From NCBI RefSeq assembly GCF_900104085.1, contig NZ_FNLD01000002.1, positions 806,001 through 870,000 of the forward strand: 64,000 nt of DNA, in the 5' to 3' direction. This stretch comes from Pseudoxanthomonas sp. CF125 (GTDB lineage: Bacteria > Pseudomonadota > Gammaproteobacteria > Xanthomonadales > Xanthomonadaceae). The first letter of the stretch is position 1, and every line of letters begins with the position of its first letter. The position numbers and the translations under genes are program-made. Positions 8,495 through 14,045 of the stretch are shown here, in pieces. The notes under the pieces were generated by a model. The model saw only the letters and a program-made list of their open reading frames with translations, ran no database searches and was not told the origin of the DNA.

Positions 8495-8968
8495 GTGCGG
8501 CTATTTGTAGTAACAGCATTGGCAATCGCCTGCTCTGCCTGCGCATCTACACCGCACCTTGCGGACACGAGCATGTGCGAGCACTTGGATTCATGGGCCA
8601 AGATTGTGCCCGCGGGACAGTCGAGCACCGTCAAGCTGATCCGGGGAGGCATGTGGATGGTCAACCATTACAAGACTTGCGAGCACTCCGATGGTGATAA
8701 GGCAGCAGGCGTCTTCTGTGAGTGGCTCATGGAGAACACTTCCACAGAGTTCATGGAGTCAAACATAAACCGCTCCATCACCTGCCTCCAAGGTCAACGC
8801 ATCGCGGGTCCGAGCGGAAATACCGGCATTGAGTCCTGGTCCGGTAAGGCAACCTTCTACAGCCCGCAACTGGCCACGGCCGATGTCCAGATCGACTTAG
8901 AGTACTCACTGGACAACTCCAAGGAGAGCGGAGAGGATTTCCTTCAGTTCACCGTTCGGGCCCTGTAG
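8495..8968 (+). CDS. Cassette 1: small predicted lipoprotein of unknown function
   Basis: First cassette gene, 157 residues. GTG at 8495 is chosen because GGAG lies 6 bp upstream (8485-8488) and because it begins the signal peptide MRLFVVTALAIACSAC; an in-frame TTG at 8483 would place extra residues before it. The Cys pair at the end of the hydrophobic stretch suggests lipoprotein processing. The mature part has five further Cys residues (in TSMCEH, KTCEHS, VFCEW, ITCLQG), many acidic residues and a beta-rich C-terminus (ADVQIDLEYSL, DFLQFTVRAL). The family is not recognised. Lower GC than the neighbouring core genes fits acquisition by cassette capture. Confidence 0.75.
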   Translation: MRLFVVTALAIACSACASTPHLADTSMCEHLDSWAKIVPAGQSSTVKLIRGGMWMVNHYKTCEHSDGDKAAGVFCEWLMENTSTEFMESNINRSITCLQGQRIAGPSGNTGIESWSGKATFYSPQLATADVQIDLEYSLDNSKESGEDFLQFTVRAL

Positions 8969-8980
8969 TTTGCAACCAAG

Positions 8981-9040
8981 GCCTAACAATTCATTCAAGC
9001 CGATGCCGCTTCGCGGCTCGGTTTAACTCGGGCATTAGGC
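8981..9040 (+). repeat. attC site 1
   Basis: A 60-bp imperfect palindrome: GCCTAAC at 8981-8987, inner arms caagccgatgccgcttcgcg and gctcgg, and CATTAGGC ending at 9040. This is the recombination site of cassette 1. The right core has ATT instead of GTT, which may weaken it. Confidence 0.88.
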
Positions 9041-9042
9041 GG

Positions 9043-9447
9043 ATGATCATGCTTAATCGGTTCACACAGATATTCCTTTGGCTCCTTCGGATTACGGTCC
9101 CGTTCACTCTCGTCAGTATGCTCGTTGTTCCTGTCATGCTGACACCACCCACTGAGGCAGTATCGGCTGCCAAAACTTACTCACCTGGCACGACGCTCGT
9201 AGTCATTGGTGCCGGTGAGAGCCAATACACATTCGTGCGGCTCTCCGATCCGACGTTTCTTACGGTGCAACTTGCGCCTGGGACCGCGCCATCCGTATCG
9301 GAATCTCGTGTAGGCATGCTGCTGTGGCTGGCCTTTATCGCTATCCTCGCTTTTCTTAGTTGGCGGCTGTGGGGTCGCGGACGTACGCCGCCTAATAATT
9401 CATTCAAGCCGAACCCGCTTCGTGGGTCGGCTCAGCTCAGGCGTTAG
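9043..9447 (+). CDS. Cassette 2: small membrane protein with attC-encoded tail
   Basis: A 134-residue protein starting 2 bp after attC1. Two membrane segments are visible: FLWLLRITVPFTLVSMLVV near the N-terminus and MLLWLAFIAILAFLSWRLWG near residues 95-115. Between them is a region of about 60 residues that would face the periplasm (SAAKTYSPGTTLVVIGAGES). The last 20 residues (from PPNNSFKPNPLRGSAQLRR) are translated from attC2 itself. No family is recognised. No clear ribosome site precedes the ATG, as is common in cassettes. Confidence 0.65.
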   Translation: MIMLNRFTQIFLWLLRITVPFTLVSMLVVPVMLTPPTEAVSAAKTYSPGTTLVVIGAGESQYTFVRLSDPTFLTVQLAPGTAPSVSESRVGMLLWLAFIAILAFLSWRLWGRGRTPPNNSFKPNPLRGSAQLRR

Positions 9448-9449
9448 GC
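9390..9449 (+). repeat. attC site 2
   Basis: A 60-bp site from GCCTAAT (9390-9396) to GTTAGGC (9443-9449), with inner arms caagccgaacccgcttcgtg and ggtcgg. The right core is canonical. It overlaps the 3' end of the cassette 2 gene. Confidence 0.9.
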
Positions 9450-9452
9450 GGC

Positions 9453-9896
9453 ATGCCAATCTTCCAACTCATCTCACTAATCTTGTCTTCTACGCTGCTT
9501 GCGCAAGGAGACATCCCTGCGAGCGAGGTGTCAATCGGCGGGATCGCAATCGGAGACTCTTCCTCTCAGGTTCTGGAGAAGCTCGGTGAGCCGAGTAGCA
9601 AGCTTGAAGCCTCTGACTTCTTAAATCTTCACTACAAATATCCAAATATGACCGTCTCGTTTAGTGAAGGTGTTGTTGCTGGTCTCTTCACAGACAGTTC
9701 TAGCGCGTGCACCCCCAAGCAGTTGTGCCCCGGCGATAGCCTAGACAAGATGCGTTCTCTCTACGGTGAGCCACTCGTGACAAATCGGGAGACTGGTCGC
9801 TTCTATGAGTACTATGGTTACGAGCTGTACTGCTGGTTCAAGATTCCGGTCAACGACAACAAGGTGGATTCGATAACGGTGGCCTGTCAGCCATGA
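9453..9896 (+). CDS. Cassette 3: secreted protein, BamE/SmpA-like repeat fold
   Basis: A 147-residue protein with a short signal peptide (MPIFQLISLILSSTLLAQG). The mature part begins SIGGIAIGDSSSQVLEKLGE, a pattern like the SmpA/BamE helix-turn motif in which a Gly-Asp-Ser turn starts a helix ending in LGEP. The same pattern recurs at CPGDSLDKMRSLYGEPLV. Cys residues in CTPKQLC and in YCWFK and TVACQP could form disulfides. It starts 3 bp after attC2 and ends 7 bp before attC3. A periplasmic binding or assembly role is possible but unproven. Confidence 0.7.
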   Translation: MPIFQLISLILSSTLLAQGDIPASEVSIGGIAIGDSSSQVLEKLGEPSSKLEASDFLNLHYKYPNMTVSFSEGVVAGLFTDSSSACTPKQLCPGDSLDKMRSLYGEPLVTNRETGRFYEYYGYELYCWFKIPVNDNKVDSITVACQP

Positions 9897-9903
9897 GAAT
9901 GCC

Positions 9904-9963
9904 GCCTAACAATTCATTCAAGCCGAAGCCGCTTCGCGGCTCGGCTTAATTCAGGCGCTAGGC
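9904..9963 (+). repeat. attC site 3
   Basis: A 60-bp site: GCCTAAC (9904-9910), inner arms caagccgaagccgcttcgcg and gctcgg, and GCTAGGC (9957-9963). The right core has GCT instead of GTT. Confidence 0.88.
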
Positions 9964-9969
9964 ACCCCT

Positions 9970-10341
9970 ATGCTGATACTCGGGTTTGCCATTGTTGGAA
10001 TACTCGGCATCGTTTTGGCGGCCATTGCAGCCGGCTCCAATAAGCGGCGGGCCGCAAGCGGTGCCGCTACCCCACACTGGCTCATCGCTCGCCGGTGGTC
10101 TGGCCCGCTCGGCCTGTTACTCGGCATTGGCAGCTACTTCATCTCATACCCTTTGCAAGATCAGGGTGAGACCTGGCGGGTAATGGGGTTTCCGTTCTTC
10201 GCTGCTGCCTTCGACCCGCGCGGCGCCGACTACGTCGGTATCGCCACCATCCCAGCCATCATCGGCAACTTCGTATTCTTCCTTGCACTCCCGCAGCTCA
10301 TACTATGGGCCACTGGGCGTTCCCGGGTTCGGGGTGCCTAA
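9970..10341 (+). CDS. Cassette 4: small multi-pass membrane protein
   Basis: A 123-residue protein with three or four hydrophobic segments: LILGFAIVGILGIVLAAIAA at the N-terminus, GPLGLLLGIGSYFISY in the middle, and AIIGNFVFFLALPQLILWAT near the end. The N-terminal segment is followed by the basic stretch NKRR, suggesting that end is cytoplasmic. The stop codon TAA lies inside attC4 (GCCTAAC), so the gene uses the recombination site to terminate. The family is not recognised. Confidence 0.65.
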   Translation: MLILGFAIVGILGIVLAAIAAGSNKRRAASGAATPHWLIARRWSGPLGLLLGIGSYFISYPLQDQGETWRVMGFPFFAAAFDPRGADYVGIATIPAIIGNFVFFLALPQLILWATGRSRVRGA

Positions 10342-10394
10342 CAATTCGTTCAAGCCGAAGCCGCTTCGTGGCTCGGATGTGTCAGGCGTTAGGC
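10336..10394 (+). repeat. attC site 4
   Basis: A 59-bp site: GCCTAAC (10336-10342), inner arms caagccgaagccgcttcgtg and gctcgg, and canonical GTTAGGC (10388-10394). Confidence 0.9.
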
Positions 10395-10402
10395 GAAATT
10401 CC

Positions 10403-10843
10403 ATGCGTCTCTGGTCGTTGCATCCAAAGTATCTCGATCCGCAGGGCCTGGTCGCCCTGTGGCGGGAGGCTCTGCTGGCCAAGGCTGTTCTTCGCGGCGA
10501 GACCAGCGGCTACACTAATCACCCTCAGCTCGAACGGTTCAAAGCCCATTCTCATTCGCGCTTGGCCATCAACTCGTATCTGGCGTCAGTCCATGACGAG
10601 GCCACTAAACGTGGCTACTCCTTCGATCGATCAAAGGTAGGGCCTGTCCGGTCCATTCAAGCCATTCCAGTTGGCTCCGGCCAACTCGCGTACGAGTGGG
10701 ACCATTTGCGGCGCAAACTGGCAACACGCAGCCCAGCCGCACTTGCGCTCTGGAGCGATGTGGTTGCGCCAGCGTGCCATCCGCTGTTTTGCCGACGACC
10801 TGGATCAATGGCGTCATGGGAACGGGCGTCGGGCGGCGCCTGA
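10403..10843 (+). CDS. Cassette 5: pyrimidine-dimer DNA glycosylase-like protein (T4 endonuclease V family)
   Basis: A 146-residue protein starting 8 bp after attC4. The opening MRLWSLHPKYLDPQGLVALW and the following residues REALLAKAVL, GYTNHPQLERF and GYSFDRSKVG match the bacterial branch of the Pyr_excise family, related to phage T4 endonuclease V, which cuts the glycosyl bond at UV dimers. The assignment rests on motif memory. The C-terminus keeps the family-like HPLF element. The stop falls in the degenerate attC5. A DNA-repair enzyme carried as a cassette would give UV tolerance. Confidence 0.7.
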   Translation: MRLWSLHPKYLDPQGLVALWREALLAKAVLRGETSGYTNHPQLERFKAHSHSRLAINSYLASVHDEATKRGYSFDRSKVGPVRSIQAIPVGSGQLAYEWDHLRRKLATRSPAALALWSDVVAPACHPLFCRRPGSMASWERASGGA

Positions 10844-10902
10844 TAATTCATTGAAGCCGAACCGCTTCGTGGGTCGACTAGGTCGGTCGTGGTCCTAACG
10901 CC
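10838..10902 (+). repeat. Degenerate attC 5 / array end
   Basis: The left half resembles the other attC sites (GCCTGATAATTCATTGAAGC at 10838-10857, then gaaccgcttcgtgggtcg). The expected right core GTTAGGC is missing. Instead there is CCTAACGCC at 10894-10902, which is the reverse complement of GGCGTTAGG, the usual right end. This suggests the array was cut or inverted here. Confidence 0.6.
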
Positions 10903-10988
10903 TTCGTCAGCGTGCATTTGGCCATCGCCGTGCCCCGGGGCGTAACGCCTGCGCTACACGAGCCAGCGTTCGTTTTCGCCCCAAGCTG

Positions 10989-11768
10989 TCATTCTTCCCG
11001 TCGCGTCGACACCAGCTTGAGGAACGTCTCGTGCTGGTAGCGGCTCATGCGCAGTTGCTGGCCTGTATCCATGGTGACCACGTGGTGCCCGTTGAACCAC
11101 GGGTGGATGGCCTTGACCCGGCGCACGTTGATGATCGCCGAGCGGTGCACGCGGGCGAAGTGGCGCGGGTCCAGGCGGGCGGCCAGCGTGGCCATGGTCT
11201 CGCGCAGTTCGTGCACGCGGTCGGCAAGGTGGATCTGCACCGTGTTGCGGCTGGCCCTGATCCAGACGATATCGTCGACGGTGACGAAGACCACATGCTC
11301 GTCCACGCGCACCGGGATGCGGTCCAGGTAGTCGTCGCGCTGGCGTAGGGCGTCCAGCGCCTGCAGGATGCGCGCCGAGGCCTGCGGGCCGACCGCATCG
11401 GGCGCGGACAATCGCGTCTTCGCCCGCTGCAGCGTGGCGGCGAAGCGCTCGCGGCTGAACGGCTTGACCAGGTAGTCCACCGCATTGGCCTCGAACGCTC
11501 GCACCGCGTACTGCTCGTAGGCGGTGACGAACACCGTCGCCGGCATGCGCTCGGCGCCGATGGTGGCGACCACGTCCAGGCCGGTGATGGCCGGCATCTG
11601 TATATCCAGGAACACCAGGTCCGGCGACTGGCTGCGGATCGCCGCGACCGCCGATACGCCGTCGCCGCATTCGCCCAGCACTTCCATATCCGGATCGTCG
11701 CGCAGCAGACGCACGATCGCGTGGCGCGCGATCGGCTCGTCGTCCACCACCAGCGCGCCGATGCTCAT
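10989..11768 (-). CDS. LytTR-type response regulator
   Basis: A 259-residue response regulator. The receiver domain has GALVVDDEPIARHAI, the phospho-acceptor Asp in LVFLDIQMP, and the Lys in DYLVKPFS. The C-terminal LytTR DNA-binding domain (about residues 155-255) has DDIVWIRASRNTVQIHLAD, HFARVHRSAIINVRRVKAI and MSRYQHETFL. Its start overlaps the stop of the upstream kinase gene by 4 bp (ATGA), so the two are coupled. It belongs to the AlgR/LytR group, which often controls envelope or pilus functions; the target genes are unknown. Confidence 0.95.
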   Translation of the reverse strand: MSIGALVVDDEPIARHAIVRLLRDDPDMEVLGECGDGVSAVAAIRSQSPDLVFLDIQMPAITGLDVVATIGAERMPATVFVTAYEQYAVRAFEANAVDYLVKPFSRERFAATLQRAKTRLSAPDAVGPQASARILQALDALRQRDDYLDRIPVRVDEHVVFVTVDDIVWIRASRNTVQIHLADRVHELRETMATLAARLDPRHFARVHRSAIINVRRVKAIHPWFNGHHVVTMDTGQQLRMSRYQHETFLKLVSTRREE

Positions 11769-12904
11769 GCAGAGGCGGGGTCCGATGAAAACTCCGGCGT
11801 AAACTCCGGCGCGTCATCCGGTCCTTCCAGTTCGCGGAAGGGAATGCGGATGCGGCATACCACGCCCTCGGGAAAGATCATTTCCAAGCGCGCCTGCGCG
11901 GAATCGCCGTAGAGCTCCTTCAATCGTAAGCGCGTATTCGACAGGCCGATACCGTGTCCGGCCGAGTCCGCAGGTCCGGCGGCCAGCATGCTGTTGCGGT
12001 TGCGCACGTCTATGCACAGCGTATCGCCCTCGCGCCGGCTTTCGATTTCGATGTTGTCGCTGCCCACGCGCTGGCCGATGCCGTGACGGATCGCGTTCTC
12101 GACGATGGGCTGCAGGATCAGGCTGGGCACCGCGCAGTCCAGCGTATCGGGTGCGATGTAGATCTGCGTGGTCAGGCGATCCTTGAAGCGGGTGCGCTGG
12201 ATGCCGAGGTACAGCTCGATCAGGGTCAGTTCCTGGCGCAGGCTGATCTCCTGCCCATCGTAATCCTCCAGGAACGCGCGCAGCAGTTCGCTCAGCCGCA
12301 GCAGCATGTCTTCGGCCGACACTTTGTCTTCGTCGAGCAGCGTGATGATGGCGTGCAGCGTGTTGAACAGGAAATGCGGCTGAAGCTGCGACTTCAACGC
12401 CAGCAGCCGCGACTGCGCCAGTTCGGTGGCCAGACGGCTCGCCTCGACTTCGCGGCGCGCTTTCTCAGCGTGGAAGTGGATCGCCTGGTGGATGGCGAAC
12501 AGCGCCCAGTAGGTCAGCAGGCCGGTGGCGAAGTGCTGGGCCAGGAAGTACCACAGTTGCTGGCTGAACCCGCTGGGCTCGAACACGGTGGAGACCATCG
12601 CCCCGATCACCATCGCCAGGAAGGTGACGCCCACGCTGGCCAACAGCTGCGCACCGAGCCCGCGCAAGCGCAGTGGCGCCCGCACCGGATAGCGCTCCGC
12701 AAGACGGAATACGGTGGGCGCCAGCGCGGCCCAGGTGTACCACTGGATCATCGACCAGCGCAGATAGGTGAATATCCCGAAGCTGGGGCCGCCGTCCAGC
12801 CCGGCGGTCAGCGATCCTTGTATGGCGAAAACCACCGCCACCGCCGTCCAGAGGGCGAGGTAACGCCAGAACCCGATTTCCGTGCTGCCGAGGCGGATCT
12901 TCAT
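11765..12904 (-). CDS. LytS/AlgZ-type sensor histidine kinase
   Basis: A 379-residue membrane kinase, partner of the LytTR regulator downstream. Four hydrophobic segments lie in the first 150 residues (YLALWTAVAVVFAIQG, WSMIQWYTWAALAPTVF, LLASVGVTFLAMVIGAMV, FATGLLTYWALFAIHQ). There is no large periplasmic sensor loop. The His_kinase domain shows LKSQLQPHFLFNTLHAI with the phosphorylated His, and the ATP-binding N box ILQPIVENAIRHGIG followed by GHGIGLSNTRLRLKELYG. The architecture matches AlgZ/FimS of Pseudomonas. Confidence 0.93.
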   Translation of the reverse strand: MKIRLGSTEIGFWRYLALWTAVAVVFAIQGSLTAGLDGGPSFGIFTYLRWSMIQWYTWAALAPTVFRLAERYPVRAPLRLRGLGAQLLASVGVTFLAMVIGAMVSTVFEPSGFSQQLWYFLAQHFATGLLTYWALFAIHQAIHFHAEKARREVEASRLATELAQSRLLALKSQLQPHFLFNTLHAIITLLDEDKVSAEDMLLRLSELLRAFLEDYDGQEISLRQELTLIELYLGIQRTRFKDRLTTQIYIAPDTLDCAVPSLILQPIVENAIRHGIGQRVGSDNIEIESRREGDTLCIDVRNRNSMLAAGPADSAGHGIGLSNTRLRLKELYGDSAQARLEMIFPEGVVCRIRIPFRELEGPDDAPEFTPEFSSDPASA

Positions 12905-13123
12905 TGCAAGTGTCCTGACCGTCCCGGGTATCGGGACAGGTCCATCCTAGGCGTGGGGCGCAGCCCTGAAAAGCGTGGCGACGCGCGACTACGATTCGCA
13001 ACGGCGTGGCGACGATTCGTCCCGGATCGATTGCCGGAGTGTCGTCGCCTGGGTCTGATGCATGCGCCGACCTGCCATCGCAGTGCCATCGGTGTTCATC
13101 CATCCCGACCGGAGACCCTCGCC

Positions 13124-13525
13124 ATGCGCCTGACTCGCCCCGCCGTTCTCGCCACTCTCCTGTTCGCCACCGCCGCGCATGCCGGCGATGGGAAGAACAC
13201 CCGCTACCTGGACCTGATCAATCGCGCGCACGACAGCGTGATCTCTCTCGAAGTCGCGCCCGCGGGCAGCGACGCGTTCCAGGAAAAGCCGCTGGGCACC
13301 CCCCTGCGCGGTGGCGGCGACTCGACCACGATAGAAATCGCAGGCGAGAGCTGCCTGTACGATGTCCGCTTCAAGTTCCGCAACGGCAGGACGCTGGTCT
13401 ACAAAGAAGTGGACATCTGCGGCGGCGGCAAGCTGGCGATCCGCCCGTTGCCTACCAGCGACGCAACTCGCTTGGTTCGATCGCAGCCGGCGGCTACGCA
13501 ATACGCTGAAGGAAATACTCCATGA
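13124..13525 (+). CDS. Small secreted protein of unknown function
   Basis: A 133-residue product. The ATG at 13124 has GGAGAC 8-13 bp upstream. A Sec signal peptide (MRLTRPAVLATLLFATAAHA) has a good AHA cleavage site. The mature part contains LDLINRAHDSVISLEVAP, two Cys (ESCLYDVRF and VDICGGGK) and a basic tail. It looks like a one-domain beta protein with a possible disulfide. It is transcribed away from the LytTR kinase. No family is recognised. Confidence 0.7.
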   Translation: MRLTRPAVLATLLFATAAHAGDGKNTRYLDLINRAHDSVISLEVAPAGSDAFQEKPLGTPLRGGGDSTTIEIAGESCLYDVRFKFRNGRTLVYKEVDICGGGKLAIRPLPTSDATRLVRSQPAATQYAEGNTP

Positions 13526-13537
13526 CGCGCCTTCCAT

Positions 13538-13906
13538 TCATGGGTTGGCGCTAGGTATTTCCTCTAGCGAGTAATACACCGCCTTGCCGTTCTGCCGAGC
13601 CAGCGCGACCATCTCATCGGCGCCCGTAGACGGGCCGCCGATGCGCAGGCAACCGTCGCACTTGGCGACCAGGCGGCGCGATATGGGGTGGAATATCTCG
13701 TTGAAAACGGCATCGCCAACACCGGTGGAGCCGGCGTGTTCGATCAGCGGCAGGGCATACCACTCGCCTAGCACGGGAAGGTGTCCGGCGCGAAACAGGC
13801 GAAGCGACGCCTCCGTCATCGCCTCCACATTTTTTGCGATGAGAGCGGGATCGTCGTTGGTGCCCGAGCGGTACGGGCCGGCAACCAGGATCATTTGAGG
13901 TTTCAC
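13538..13906 (-). CDS. DUF4406-type protein (nucleoside 2-deoxyribosyltransferase-like fold)
   Basis: A 122-residue cytoplasmic protein. GTG at 13906 is chosen because GGGAG lies 6 bp upstream; an in-frame ATG at 13966 has no such site and adds unconserved residues. The core MILVAGPYRSGTNDDP, FRAGHLPVLGEWYALPLI and CDGCLRIGGPSTGADEMV has the AGPY and G-x-S-x-GADxM pattern of small Rossmann-like proteins related to nucleoside 2-deoxyribosyltransferases. The reaction is unknown. It converges on the small secreted protein gene with 12 bp between them. Confidence 0.75.
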   Translation of the reverse strand: MKPQMILVAGPYRSGTNDDPALIAKNVEAMTEASLRLFRAGHLPVLGEWYALPLIEHAGSTGVGDAVFNEIFHPISRRLVAKCDGCLRIGGPSTGADEMVALARQNGKAVYYSLEEIPSANP

Positions 13907-14045
13907 GAATACTCCCAGGATAGGTTTAAGGCACGGAGCAAGTCGGACGGCTACCGCTTGACGCAATCAGACGAATGCCGCTTGATCTTGCTCGTCCACA
14001 AAAAGCCCCGCCAGCCCGCGTTAGAACGAGTGAAACACGACAGGA

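Larger units (their letters stand above)
8097..10902. mobile_element. Decayed chromosomal integron with five-cassette array
   Basis: The region has the standard integron layout: an integrase remnant reading away from the array, an attI-like stretch, then five short genes on the plus strand. Each gene is followed by a 59-60 bp imperfect palindrome starting GCCTAAC or a close variant; the first four end in TTAGGC or CTAGGC (the attC pattern), while the fifth lacks this right-hand core. The insert has visibly lower GC than the flanking tsaB and LytTR genes. The integrase is broken, so new cassette capture would need an integrase supplied in trans. Confidence 0.9.

Noticed and set aside
8495..10341. 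Cassette genes as toxin-antitoxin pairs
   Set aside because: Each cassette has a single gene with a signal peptide or membrane segments, no toxin fold is recognised, and no overlapping partner is seen.
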